The translations under genes and the position numbers were made by a program. 64,000 nucleotides of DNA, from NCBI RefSeq assembly GCF_017312405.1, contig NZ_BLTG01000061.1:1-64000 (forward strand), read 5' to 3'. Below, one piece after another: positions 42,362 to 51,249 of this stretch; position 1 is the stretch's first letter; each line of letters opens with the position of its first letter. The stretch comes from Mycobacterium sp. PO1 (GTDB lineage: Bacteria > Actinomycetota > Actinomycetes > Mycobacteriales > Mycobacteriaceae). The notes beneath the pieces are model-generated. The model was not told the DNA's origin. It saw nothing but the letters and a program-made list of their open reading frames with translations, and ran no database searches.

Positions 42362-45300
42362 TCACGGACCAGGAACCTGATGACTGGCGCCCTGGAAGCC
42401 GCCGGCAGTGGCGATGACGAGATCTCCTGCACCGAAGGGAATCTGAACATAGCCGTGGTCGTCGGTGATCATGGTGACGGAGCCCACGGTCACCGTGGCA
42501 CCGCGCACAGGACGGGCCTGACTGTCCTCCGCCACCGTGGCAGTCACGCGAATCCTGTCGCCGGAGGGCGAGATGGCCAGCTGGGGTTGGTTGACGCCCG
42601 GGAAGTCGGTCTGGGTCGGCACCCCGCTGTAGGTGACACCATTGATCTCGGAGGAGACCTCTCCGGAGAACGAATTCTTCTTTCCGACCTTGATGCTGCC
42701 CTTCAAGAATCCGGTACGCTCGCCCTCGCTGGTCAGATCAGCGCTCCACACCGAGTTGCCCACCGGATTGAGAATGGTGACCTTCTCGGTGCCGTTGATG
42801 AACGTCTTCCCATCGTCGGAGTAGTTCTTGTAGGTGACGGAGTAGGTTCCCCACGCGAAGATTCCGCTGTATCGGAGGGTGGCGGTTCCGGAATGCGCGC
42901 CTCTGAGCACTCTGGTGTCCTGCCGGCCCATCATCGGGTTGTAGTCCTCGACCGGTATCGACCAGCGCGCGATGGCTTCAGGATCTTGGTGTACCGGCGG
43001 CAGCGGGGTCGTCGGTGTGCGGGTGGGAAAACTGATGATGCTGACTCGCCAGGGGGTGTCGGGCGCCCCGGGGGTCACGGTGTCGGGACGCTGTTGCTCG
43101 TTGATCACCGCGCGCGTGGAGTCGGGAAACCAGCTCCATCCGCGGATCGTCCAATCGGGGTCGACGATGATCGGCTGACCCGAGTAGCCGCCCTGCTGCT
43201 GACCCGCGGCGAGATTCATCAGCCAGGGCTCGTTCATCGAGCGGCGGTTGTTCCACAGACTCACCCGTCCGATCTGCGGGAAGGCAGCACTGTCGATCAG
43301 CGACGGGCGTTCCAGAGCGGTGAACACGTCCATGCGGTCCAGACCGCGAGCGGAGCTGAAATAGATGGAGTTCCCGTCCGGGGCGATGTCGCCGGATTCG
43401 TTGTAGTCGAGGTCGGTGGTGAGTTGCCGCCGCTCGCCGGTAGCCGTGTCCAACAGGTAGATGTCGTAGTTCAAGCCGGTGGAGGTGGTCTGATACTTCA
43501 GATAGCGGCCACCGGCGTGCCAACTCGCTCCCTCGTAGAAGCGGGTGGCGTCGGCGAAGTCTTCTGCGTAGTCGGCATTCTCGAGCCACTGCGGACTGAA
43601 GATTCGCTGATCGACGAGCTTGTATCCGTCGGCGGTGGGAACGAGCCTGGCAATGCTCATCCGCGGGCCGCGGAAGAATGTGTTCTCCGTCCACGTCACG
43701 TACTCGCCGAACGGGTCTGGCTTGGCCTCACGATTCTGCACGGGGAGAAGGCGTTTGTCCGACGGGAACTTGACCTTCTTGACCGTCGGGTTGTGGCAGG
43801 CGTAGATGGAGCCTTCGCATTCGAGCACCGAGTAGGTGATCGCGCCGGCGCCGCCCAGCGGCTCACCGGCTGATTGCTGTCCCGACGTGTTGGCGAACCA
43901 GATTCTCTGGTTGTCGTAGAACGCCCGGGCCTTGGCGGTGTTGTCGGCCACCCCGCAGGAGATGCATTGGTAACCTCCGCCATCGAGGTCCGTGACGGCG
44001 ATGTGCGTGTTGCCGTCGACCTCCACCTCGAGGATGAGGTGTTCGCTGTCCGGACTCAGTTCCGCACCCGTGACAGTGACCCCGTCGGGGAGATCGAATT
44101 CGACGACCTTGTCGACCACGAAGGGCTCCAACGCTGGTGACGACGCAGGATCGCCCACTGCGGCAACGCTGAGGACGATCCTGGCTGTGGGCCTGCCTTT
44201 GTCACGCTTGAACAGGTACGACATCAGATGGAAACGGTTGTCACTGACCCTGACGGTGAACGAGTCGGTTCCGCCGAATTCGGCGAAAGCTGCAGTGGGC
44301 GTGAAGACGAAATTGCCGGTGAGTGGGTCGATGTTGACCGTGCCGAACCGGGGATCTCTGATGAGCGAGTAGGTCAGTGGGTCGCTGTCGGGATCGAGGG
44401 CGCCGAGATTGCCGGTGATCACGCCGTCGGTCATGTCCTGAGAGTTGAGAGTGGCGTCGTAGCGAACGGTCGGCGGACGGTTGAAGAAGGTCCGCCGAAC
44501 CCAACCGAACAGGGAGAAGTCCGTCGTGGCCTGTGCCGGGGCCGGGGGCGTCGGCTCCGGGGTTGCATTTGGGCCGAGGGCGACCTCGGCCGGCGGGGCG
44601 TCGAGCGGCTGCGCCGCTGTCGGTGCAGTGACGGCGTTGGCCGTGGCATCGACCGCGCCGACCTCCGCGTCGTCTTCCGCGCGCCTGCCTACCGCCTCGG
44701 GGTCCCCGACGAGTGTCGATTCCGCATCGGCGACAGGCTCGGTTGAAGGGTCGGACTGGACCTCGTGGTCCTCGGCGGTGACGCCGGCGTAGTCGTCGCC
44801 AGAGGAATCACGATCTGAATCCGGTTCTGGTGCAGTCCCGGAACGATCGTCGAGCTCGACGTCGACGTCCGTATCGGTGCCCACATCGATGTCGGTGGTG
44901 ATGTCGACCTCGGGGTCGACATCGGGGTCGACCTCGGGGCCGACATCACTCTCGGTCGCGGCGTCGAGGTCGGTGTCGGCGTCAAGCTCGGCGGCCAGGT
45001 CAGCCTCTGCCAACGTTTCGAGCGCGTCGTTTTCGCTGTCCGTCGAGCCGTCCGGCGGCGATTCGGAGGTGCTGTCTTCGACGTCGCTGGTGGAGGTCGA
45101 CTCAACCGAGCCCCTACCGGCGTTGTCCGCGCTCGACGTTTCGCTGTGCGCCGATGAACTACTCGCCGGAGCAACTCGACCCGTCTCCCCCGTGTCGGCA
45201 GCGGCAACTCCGTGACCAGCTGCCAGAGCAGTCATGACGTATGCCGCTAGTGCCAGACCGCCGACCTGAACGGTGCGCTTGCAAACGTGGCCGAGATCCA

Positions 45301-45433
45301 CCCCGGTCAGTTCACCGTCGACACCGGATTCCCCGGAACACGGGCGCAGCGTCGACCGCGTGTCACCACCCGGGTGCCGGGTTGACGTCGGACTCGGGGT
45401 AACGGTCTCGTGATGATGGGTCATGGTGCTCAA
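42362..45433 (-). CDS. Large acidic exported protein with Ig-like and TolB/WD40-like domains (paralogue 2)
   Basis: This 1,023-aa protein has a hydrophobic export segment at about 53-78, an Asp/Thr/Val-rich acidic spacer with PEVDPDVDPEVD-type repeats (about 135-230), LFGWVRRTFFNRPP at about 310, an Ig/cadherin-like domain with VITGNLGALDPDSDPLTYSL, a TolB-like propeller (about 430-820) and a C-terminal beta domain plus a carboxypeptidase-regulatory-like tail absent from its neighbour. TTG 45433 has AGGA five bases upstream; ATG 45424 is the alternative. It is a tandem paralogue of the 879-aa protein, 241 bases apart. Confidence 0.75.
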   Translation of the reverse strand: MSTMTHHHETVTPSPTSTRHPGGDTRSTLRPCSGESGVDGELTGVDLGHVCKRTVQVGGLALAAYVMTALAAGHGVAAADTGETGRVAPASSSSAHSETSSADNAGRGSVESTSTSDVEDSTSESPPDGSTDSENDALETLAEADLAAELDADTDLDAATESDVGPEVDPDVDPEVDITTDIDVGTDTDVDVELDDRSGTAPEPDSDRDSSGDDYAGVTAEDHEVQSDPSTEPVADAESTLVGDPEAVGRRAEDDAEVGAVDATANAVTAPTAAQPLDAPPAEVALGPNATPEPTPPAPAQATTDFSLFGWVRRTFFNRPPTVRYDATLNSQDMTDGVITGNLGALDPDSDPLTYSLIRDPRFGTVNIDPLTGNFVFTPTAAFAEFGGTDSFTVRVSDNRFHLMSYLFKRDKGRPTARIVLSVAAVGDPASSPALEPFVVDKVVEFDLPDGVTVTGAELSPDSEHLILEVEVDGNTHIAVTDLDGGGYQCISCGVADNTAKARAFYDNQRIWFANTSGQQSAGEPLGGAGAITYSVLECEGSIYACHNPTVKKVKFPSDKRLLPVQNREAKPDPFGEYVTWTENTFFRGPRMSIARLVPTADGYKLVDQRIFSPQWLENADYAEDFADATRFYEGASWHAGGRYLKYQTTSTGLNYDIYLLDTATGERRQLTTDLDYNESGDIAPDGNSIYFSSARGLDRMDVFTALERPSLIDSAAFPQIGRVSLWNNRRSMNEPWLMNLAAGQQQGGYSGQPIIVDPDWTIRGWSWFPDSTRAVINEQQRPDTVTPGAPDTPWRVSIISFPTRTPTTPLPPVHQDPEAIARWSIPVEDYNPMMGRQDTRVLRGAHSGTATLRYSGIFAWGTYSVTYKNYSDDGKTFINGTEKVTILNPVGNSVWSADLTSEGERTGFLKGSIKVGKKNSFSGEVSSEINGVTYSGVPTQTDFPGVNQPQLAISPSGDRIRVTATVAEDSQARPVRGATVTVGSVTMITDDHGYVQIPFGAGDLVIATAGGFQGASHQVPGP

Positions 45434-45740
45434 TCCGATCCTGGAATGCGGCGAGCGTTGGACCGCAGGCAGTGGTACCGGTCACTTCGCTGTGCCGCTG
45501 TGTTGTAGATCGCATTTAACATACCGATCGCGCTGTATCAGAGCAAGCATTACGCACAGTAATTGTCGATAGTGTCGATAAAATAGCTACATGAATTACG
45601 TCCTCAGCTGCGCAAATAGCGAGTTTGGGACAGGATTGGGCACGTCATTGCCGCGCCAGGCCACTCAGTGAGACTGCAGATTCCCAACTGGAGTGTATGT
45701 AAATTACGCGACCCGGCACGCGCCACTGGGGGTGCGACGG
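45434..45740. other. AT-rich intergenic region upstream of the large exported protein
   Basis: No gene is seen. About 45500-45620 is clearly AT-richer than the rest of the window and holds two adjacent TGTCGATA units (45564-45571 and 45573-45580) and AATTACG at two places (about 45594 and 45711). It probably contains the promoter of the minus-strand exported-protein gene and possibly an operator, but no confident -10/-35 pair was found. Confidence 0.4.
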
Positions 45741-46634
45741 TTACAGCGTCGCGGGCCGGATCACCACCACCGACTTGGTCTTCGCTCCGGCGTCCTGCAA
45801 CAGCGCCATCACGCTCCCGTCGGGGGCCGCCGCGGCGTAGACGCCGGAGATGCCTGCCGGCGTGAGCGGACGTCCGTGGCCGGCGTCGATGGCCTCGGCC
45901 GCGGTGAGGTCGCGCCGCGGAAAAGCCCGCAGGCACGCCTCGTCGAGGGAGTAGGACAATTCCGGCGCCTCGGCGAGTTGCTCCAGTGTCCGGGCCTGCT
46001 CGAGGCCGAAATCTCCGACCCGGGTGCGCCGCAGCGCTGTGAGATGGCCTCCGACACCGAGCGCGGCGCCGACGTCGCGGGCCAGAGCGCGAATGTAGGT
46101 GCCGCTGGAGCAGTCGACCTCGACGTCGACGTCGACGACCCCGCCTGGGCGATCCCGGTGCACCGCGAGCACCTCGAAACGGTCGATCCGCACCGGCCGG
46201 GGTGCCAGCTCGGGGCTCTGTCCCTCGCGCACCATCCGGTAGGCCCGCTTGCCGTCCACCTTGATGGCGCTCACCGCAGAGGGAACCTGCTCGATGTCGC
46301 CGCGCAGTGCAGCGACGGCGGCCGCGACGCGGTCGTCGGTCACAGCGACGGCCGAAACACGTTGCACGACATCGCCTTCAGCATCCTCGGTGGTCGTGGT
46401 CTCGCCGAGCCGGATCGTCGCCGAATACGACTTCGCCGTGGCCGTCAGCAGACCGAGGATCTTGGTGGCGCGTTCCACACCGATGACCAGCACCCCGGTG
46501 GCCATCGGATCCAGTGTGCCCGCGTGCCCGACCTTGCGGGTACCGAACATCCGCCGGCACCGGCCAACGACATCGTGACTGGTCATCCCACCGGGCTTGT
46601 CGACCACCACCAGGCCCGGAGGCACCGCTGTCAC
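45741..46634 (-). CDS. truB: tRNA pseudouridine-55 synthase TruB
   Basis: This 297-aa enzyme makes pseudouridine 55 in the T-loop of tRNAs. The catalytic Asp lies in GHAGTLDPMATGVL (D42), with the YSATIRLG and SSGTYIRALARDVG motifs and a C-terminal PUA-like region. The GTG at 46634 overlaps the pptT stop (GTGA) and gives MTAVPPGLVVVDKP, a length equal to M. tuberculosis TruB. It is coupled to pptT and the phosphoesterase, as in Rv2793c-Rv2795c. Confidence 0.96.
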   Translation of the reverse strand: MTAVPPGLVVVDKPGGMTSHDVVGRCRRMFGTRKVGHAGTLDPMATGVLVIGVERATKILGLLTATAKSYSATIRLGETTTTEDAEGDVVQRVSAVAVTDDRVAAAVAALRGDIEQVPSAVSAIKVDGKRAYRMVREGQSPELAPRPVRIDRFEVLAVHRDRPGGVVDVDVEVDCSSGTYIRALARDVGAALGVGGHLTALRRTRVGDFGLEQARTLEQLAEAPELSYSLDEACLRAFPRRDLTAAEAIDAGHGRPLTPAGISGVYAAAAPDGSVMALLQDAGAKTKSVVVIRPATL

Positions 46635-47308
46635 AGCACGATCGCCGTCAACGCGATCCCGTTGCGCACCGACCACCGACCTGTCAGCGCCGTCAGCGGC
46701 GGGCCCGACAGCGCTTCCGGGTCGATGAGGATCTGGGAGGTGAACGTCCCCGCGTGTCCGGACCCGTCGACGTCGAAGCGGATGTGTGCGTCCTCGAAGC
46801 CCAACCACCGTCGCGTCAAGGGGTACCACGCTTTGTAGGTCGCTTCCTTGGCGCAGAACAACACCCGATCCCAGTGCACGTCGTCGGGCAGCGCGGCGAG
46901 TTCATGCCGTTCGACGGGGAGGCTGATCGCGTCGAGCACCCCGTTGGGCAACACGTCGTGCGGCTCGGCGTCGATCCCGACGGACCGCACCTCTTCGCGG
47001 CGGCCCACCGCGGCCCCGCGGAATCCTTCACAGTGTGTCAGGCTGCCGACAATGCCGTCGGGCCAACAGGGTTCGCCCTTCTCCCCTTTGAGGATCGGGA
47101 CCGGGTCGGCACCGAGATCCACCAGGGCCTGACGTGCGCAGTAGCGCACGGTGATGAACTCGTTGCGCCGCTTGGGAACCGACTTGGCGATCAGCGGCTC
47201 CTCTTCAGGCAGCGGAGCCAGTTCCTTGGGGTCGGTGTACAGCTCGGCGGCCGCCAGGGCGGTTATCGAACCGGGCAGCACCCCGGCCAGCAGGGTGGCG
47301 GCGATCAT
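46631..47308 (-). CDS. pptT: 4'-Phosphopantetheinyl transferase PptT
   Basis: This 225-aa Sfp-type transferase activates carrier domains of PKS, NRPS and mycolate synthesis enzymes with CoA-derived phosphopantetheine. Mg-binding GIDAEPHD and the C-terminal CAKEATYKAWYP motif are intact. Size and context match Rv2794c, an essential enzyme. ATG 47308 overlaps the phosphoesterase stop (ATGA). Confidence 0.96.
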   Translation of the reverse strand: MIAATLLAGVLPGSITALAAAELYTDPKELAPLPEEEPLIAKSVPKRRNEFITVRYCARQALVDLGADPVPILKGEKGEPCWPDGIVGSLTHCEGFRGAAVGRREEVRSVGIDAEPHDVLPNGVLDAISLPVERHELAALPDDVHWDRVLFCAKEATYKAWYPLTRRWLGFEDAHIRFDVDGSGHAGTFTSQILIDPEALSGPPLTALTGRWSVRNGIALTAIVL

Positions 47309-48282
47309 GCCCGCCTGCTCACGATCCGCTGTTGCACCTTGGCTGCGTGATCACGCATTTCCTGGGTGATCTGGAAATGCCCGCCGAACTCGTTGAGATA
47401 GCCGGGCGCGTACTTGGGATCCGGGAGGATCTGCCGCAACCACCGGTACGGCCTGCGGCGGCGCCACTCGCGGGGGTAGCCGACCGAGACCTCCTCGAAG
47501 CGGACCCCGTCGTACCAGGTGGTGCGTGGGATGTGCAGGTGTCCGTACACCGAGCAGAGCGCGTTGTAGCGGGTGTGCCAGTCGGCCGTCGCCGTCGTGC
47601 CGCACCACAGCGCGAACTCCGGGTAGAACATCGCGTCACAGGGTTCACGGACCATCGGGAAGTGGTTGATCTGGATGGTCGGGGTCATCCAGTCCAGATC
47701 TTCCAGCCGCTTGCGGGTGTAGGCCACCCGCTCACGGCACCAGGCGTCGCGAGTGGAGTACGGCTCGGCCGAGAGCAGGTATTCGTCGGTGCCGACGATG
47801 TTGCGCTCCTTGGCGATCGCCAGCCCCTCGGCCTTGGTGCCCGCACCCTGCGGCAGAAACGAGTAGTCATAGAGCAGGAACATCGGCACCAGCGTCGCCG
47901 GGCCACCCTCCTCGGTCCACACCGGATAGGGGTGCTCGGGAGTGAGGACGCCCATCTCGTCGCACATGTTGACGAGGTAGTCGTAACGCGCCTTGCCGAA
48001 GATCTGCATCGGGTCGCGATTGGTGGTCCACAGCTCGTGGTTGCCCGGCACCCAGATCACCTTGGCGAACCGCTTGCGCAGCAGGTCCAGTGCCCACCGG
48101 ATCTCGTCGGTGCGTTCGGCGACGTCGCCGGCCACGATCAACCAGTCCTTAGGTGAGGCAGGATGCAGCGACTCAGCCACAGGCTTGTTGCCGGTGTGCC
48201 CGGTGTGGAGGTCGCTGACCGCCCACAGCGTCGGACGTCGGTCGTCACTGGTCACAACAGACCAGAGTACTGGTGCACCCAT
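47305..48282 (-). CDS. Calcineurin-like metallophosphoesterase
   Basis: This 325-aa protein has the metallophosphoesterase signature: SDLHTGH, VAGDVAER, PGNHELW, a distal His in NHFP and YGHLH. It matches Rv2795c in position before pptT; loss or change of that gene has been tied to PptT-related phenotypes, suggesting a functional link such as removing phosphopantetheine. The start is uncertain: ATG 48282 gives a length like the homologue, while GTG 48255 would give 316 aa. Confidence 0.88.
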   Translation of the reverse strand: MGAPVLWSVVTSDDRRPTLWAVSDLHTGHTGNKPVAESLHPASPKDWLIVAGDVAERTDEIRWALDLLRKRFAKVIWVPGNHELWTTNRDPMQIFGKARYDYLVNMCDEMGVLTPEHPYPVWTEEGGPATLVPMFLLYDYSFLPQGAGTKAEGLAIAKERNIVGTDEYLLSAEPYSTRDAWCRERVAYTRKRLEDLDWMTPTIQINHFPMVREPCDAMFYPEFALWCGTTATADWHTRYNALCSVYGHLHIPRTTWYDGVRFEEVSVGYPREWRRRRPYRWLRQILPDPKYAPGYLNEFGGHFQITQEMRDHAAKVQQRIVSRRA

Positions 48283-48312
48283 CACGCGCTCGCCACCCGT
48301 TCGCCGGGCAAC

Positions 48313-48326
48313 TAGAACGTGTTCTA
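48313..48326. promoter_or_regulatory. KstR-type operator
   Basis: TAGAACGTGTTCTA fits the published mycobacterial KstR consensus TNNAACNNGTTNNA exactly. It is part of a 16-base perfect palindrome, CTAGAAC-GT-GTTCTAG (48312-48327). KstR represses cholesterol-use genes. It lies between the metallophosphoesterase gene and the plus-strand gene at 48432, the Rv2799-like gene that I recall as a KstR regulon member. Confidence 0.75.
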
Positions 48327-48431
48327 GGCTTCCGGTCCCCCGGCGCGTGGCGGCCGTTACACTGCCCCGCAGGACGGACGAATGCGAGCGGGACCGGACA
48401 TCTCACCGGCCCGGAACCTCGAGGGGGTGCG

Positions 48432-49016
48432 ATGGTCGCCAAACTGCGGCTCTTCTCGGCGCTGTGTGCGCTGGTCGCCGCGGTGGTGGTGGTCTGGCAG
48501 ACGACTCCGGCCGGCCCGGTGGCCGGCGACCGGGTCGAACTGCGTGCGACCGGCGCGCCGTTGCCGGCGGTGTCGACGACCATCAAGTATCCGGTGATCG
48601 ACCTCGTCGACCCGGATCCCTTCGATCCCTGCCGGGACATCCCGTTGGACGTGGTCCAGCGCATCGGCCTGGCTTTCACCCCGCCCACGCCCGAGGACAG
48701 TCTGCGTTGCAAGTACGACGCCGGGAACTACCAGATGGCCGTCGAGGCGTTCGTCTGGCGGACCTTCGAACAGACCTTGCCGGCCGACGCGGTCGAACTC
48801 GACATCAACGGCCATCGCGCGGCGCAGTACTGGGTGATGAAGCCCACCGACTGGAACAACCGCTGGTGGATCACCTGCATGGTGGCATTCAAGACCAGCT
48901 ACGGCGTCATCCAGCAATCGCTGTTCTACTCGCCGATCTACTCCGAGCCCGACCCGGACTGCATGCAGACGAACCTGCAGCGCGCGCATGAACTGAGCCC
49001 GTTCTACATCTACTGA
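48432..49016 (+). CDS. Exported or membrane-anchored Rv2799-like protein
   Basis: This 194-aa protein has an N-terminal signal anchor (about 4-23, LRLFSALCALVAAVVVVW) and a DUF3558-like extracytoplasmic domain with Cys pairs (DPCRDIP, LRCKYD, ITCMVAF, DPDCMQ) and aromatic-rich strands. It is preceded by a KstR-type box, so sterol-linked expression is likely. ATG 48432 has GAGGGGG upstream. The 3' end overlaps the convergent gene by seven bases. Confidence 0.75.
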   Translation: MVAKLRLFSALCALVAAVVVVWQTTPAGPVAGDRVELRATGAPLPAVSTTIKYPVIDLVDPDPFDPCRDIPLDVVQRIGLAFTPPTPEDSLRCKYDAGNYQMAVEAFVWRTFEQTLPADAVELDINGHRAAQYWVMKPTDWNNRWWITCMVAFKTSYGVIQQSLFYSPIYSEPDPDCMQTNLQRAHELSPFYIY

Positions 49017-50074
49017 TTCCCAAGCTGCTCGCGGGGTATGGACCGCTCCAGCATCCCGATCGTCTCCTCGTCGTCCCAGCGATACCGCACGCCGGCCTGC
49101 TGCAACGCCGGGAACGTCCAGTTGGCCATCGTGGCGAGGACATCGGGCGGCACATCCTTCGGGTCGGTGATCTCATGGTTCGACAGCACCGTCTCCCCCG
49201 CGATCCGGACGGTCCCGCGCTCGGTCTCGAGGACCAGCGATACGTCTTCGCCCACGGATTGCAGCCGAGACAGCCACGGCGCCGACACCACCCGCGCCGG
49301 AATCAGTGGTCCGTCGCCGTCGAACAGATAGCCCTCGTTGAACGTCGGCTCTCCGTCGGGCCGGGGCGGATAGGCGATATAACCGAAGCCCCGACCGCTG
49401 CCGAACAGCGCCGACTGCCAGCAGTGCCCCCAGAATCCCTCCAGCCGGCGCACCCCTTGGCGGCGGATCCGCAGTCCGCTCCCCGTGAGGTCGTGACACT
49501 CGCCGGCCACCTCGACCGACCCGGCAGCGCGGAACAACTGTTCGTAGCGGGGCCCGCCCATCAGGTCACCGGCGATCGACGTCTTGAGTTGCGTATCCGC
49601 GTCAGTCCGCAACGCACCCTGCACCCACGGCGGTGCAGCCATCCTGGCCTCGATGGCGAACCGCAGGTTCACCAGTGGGCCGGTCTTGCGTCCAGCGATC
49701 AGGTCGGCCGACGTGGTCTGAATCGCGTGACCGTCGAAGGCCACGGTCCAGACGTCGAACGGCTCGACGCACCTGAACGCGATCGGGCCCGCGCCCAGCA
49801 CCGCGGGCGTGCCGTCGGGCGCGAACGGCGAACGGGCCGGGGCGTTGTCGCGCAACCGGTACACCCGACCATCGGGGAAGGCGAGGTTGACCTGGATCTG
49901 GTGGCTCCCCCAGTGCGCCGCGACCGCCTCGATGCCGATGCGCGGCAGGCCGACCGCACCGCTGTCGTCGAACACCCAGAAGCTGACCGAGTCCCGCATC
50001 TCGGGGTCATCCGGCCGCTCGGCGAACACGTACTCGCGACCGGCGTCGATTCCGCCGGCGAGGTCAGTGGTCAT
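49010..50074 (-). CDS. Hypothetical protein coupled to a sulfotransferase (DUF7064/7065-like)
   Basis: This 354-aa soluble protein has a beta-rich, lipocalin-like layout reminiscent of the DUF7064/7065 or AttH/CrtC groups, with conserved aromatic segments such as VSFWVFDDSG, GFWGHCWQSALFG and GRGFGYIAYPP. No catalytic motif is recognised. ATG 50074 has CAGGAG upstream, and the gene overlaps the sulfotransferase 3' end by 11 bases, so the two are co-expressed. A role in binding or converting the hydrophobic substrate of the sulfotransferase is a guess. Confidence 0.65.
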   Translation of the reverse strand: MTTDLAGGIDAGREYVFAERPDDPEMRDSVSFWVFDDSGAVGLPRIGIEAVAAHWGSHQIQVNLAFPDGRVYRLRDNAPARSPFAPDGTPAVLGAGPIAFRCVEPFDVWTVAFDGHAIQTTSADLIAGRKTGPLVNLRFAIEARMAAPPWVQGALRTDADTQLKTSIAGDLMGGPRYEQLFRAAGSVEVAGECHDLTGSGLRIRRQGVRRLEGFWGHCWQSALFGSGRGFGYIAYPPRPDGEPTFNEGYLFDGDGPLIPARVVSAPWLSRLQSVGEDVSLVLETERGTVRIAGETVLSNHEITDPKDVPPDVLATMANWTFPALQQAGVRYRWDDEETIGMLERSIPREQLGNQ

Positions 50075-51209
50075 CGCTACTCCTGAGATAGGTGTCGACA
50101 TAGGTGGCGAATCGCGGCCGAATCACGTCGACATCAAGGCCGAAATCCCCGGGGTCGCGCTTCGGGTGAGGGTCCTGGCTCTCGGCGTTGGCGTGCCACC
50201 ACACAGCCATCCGATGCTCGAACTCTTCGGAGACCGGCACTTCGAGCCAGTCGTAGAGGCGGCGCACCTCGCCGACGGGATCGACCTGCATGTCGCGAAA
50301 GTCGATGTCGTAGAAGCGGGCATCTCCGCCGTTCGCCCGGAACTCCATGGTGCGGGCCACCGCGGTCGACCACACCTCCACATTGAGCTCACCGAGGTAA
50401 GGACGATCGACGTGGTCGCTGAACCCGCTGACTATGTCGGCGTAGACATCGGCCACCGAGAGCATCACGTCGGTGGGGTCGCGGTGCGTCATGACGAAGC
50501 GCGCGTCGGGGAAGACGCGGTCCAATTGGGATACAGAAGTCATGTGGGCGGGCGTCTTCAGTCGCCACGGTCTGGTGGGTTCGCCCCACTGCAGCAACTG
50601 CAGGACCCTGCGCTCGTAGCGGTACGTAGGCGTGAGATCGGCACTGTGGAGCAGCCACCGAGAGTAGGAGGGGATCTGCGCGAAGGCCTGGAAGATCTGC
50701 GAAGTGAAATTCAGTGCCATCAGATCCAGGCACTCCGTCGGGCCGTGTGTGTCGCTGGGCACGTGGTGTCTGCTGCCGACCACAACGGGCCGCTGCCCGG
50801 CCGGGATGCGGGGATCGTCGCCGAGCACGGTGGACGGCGGCGGGCACGGCCGAGTCGACTCCCAGAGGCGTAGATAGCGGACGCCGGGGTCCTGGGCCAG
50901 GAGGAAGGACAGGGCTGTCGATCCGGTACGGGGCAATCCCAGGCCGAACACCGGCGCGGTCACGGGCTGGTCGGCAATCTCTGGGTATCGGGCGAGCCAG
51001 TCCTCCACCTGCAACCGCTGGCACAGCAACAGCCGGATGCGGTCGTAGATGTAGGCCTCGCCCCGGGTGTTGAGCTTGGCCTCGGCGGCCAGGGCACGCA
51101 AGAGGATCTCCAGACCCTCACGAAAGCAGTCGTCGCCGAAATCGGCGAGACCGGTCTGTCGCATCGCAGCACCGAGCAACTCGTCCGACGACACCTGCGA
51201 TGCGGCCAT
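50064..51209 (-). CDS. PAPS-dependent sulfotransferase
   Basis: This 381-aa sulfotransferase-family protein has the 5'-phosphosulfate loop LPRTGSTALSFLLAQDP (about residue 85) and the 3'-phosphate motif FVMTHRDPTDVMLS (about 225). It would move sulfate from PAPS to a hydroxyl acceptor, in mycobacteria often a lipid or sterol. ATG 51209 has GGGAGG six bases upstream. It diverges from a tetR gene with a strong palindrome in the shared promoter. Confidence 0.9.
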   Translation of the reverse strand: MAASQVSSDELLGAAMRQTGLADFGDDCFREGLEILLRALAAEAKLNTRGEAYIYDRIRLLLCQRLQVEDWLARYPEIADQPVTAPVFGLGLPRTGSTALSFLLAQDPGVRYLRLWESTRPCPPPSTVLGDDPRIPAGQRPVVVGSRHHVPSDTHGPTECLDLMALNFTSQIFQAFAQIPSYSRWLLHSADLTPTYRYERRVLQLLQWGEPTRPWRLKTPAHMTSVSQLDRVFPDARFVMTHRDPTDVMLSVADVYADIVSGFSDHVDRPYLGELNVEVWSTAVARTMEFRANGGDARFYDIDFRDMQVDPVGEVRRLYDWLEVPVSEEFEHRMAVWWHANAESQDPHPKRDPGDFGLDVDVIRPRFATYVDTYLRSSDDH

Positions 51210-51212
51210 CGT

Positions 51213-51247
51213 TTGCCTCCCACTTTCGTGACAGTAAGCTGTCACGA
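51213..51247. promoter_or_regulatory. Promoter and 22-bp TetR palindrome between sulfotransferase and tetR
   Basis: TCGTGACAG-TAAG-CTGTCACGA (51226-51247) has perfect nine-base arms. On the plus strand, TTGCCT (51213-51218), a 16-base spacer and TAAGCT (51235-51240) make a promoter whose -10 lies inside the palindrome; transcription would start almost at the tetR ATG (51250), giving a leaderless mRNA. Binding would block both divergent genes. Confidence 0.75.
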
Positions 51248-51249
51248 TT

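Noticed and set aside
44800..45010. Iterated GTCGACCTCGGGGTCGACATC-like tracts as a DNA repeat element
   Set aside because: They encode the Asp/Val-rich acidic spacer of the exported protein and keep the reading frame, so they are protein repeats.
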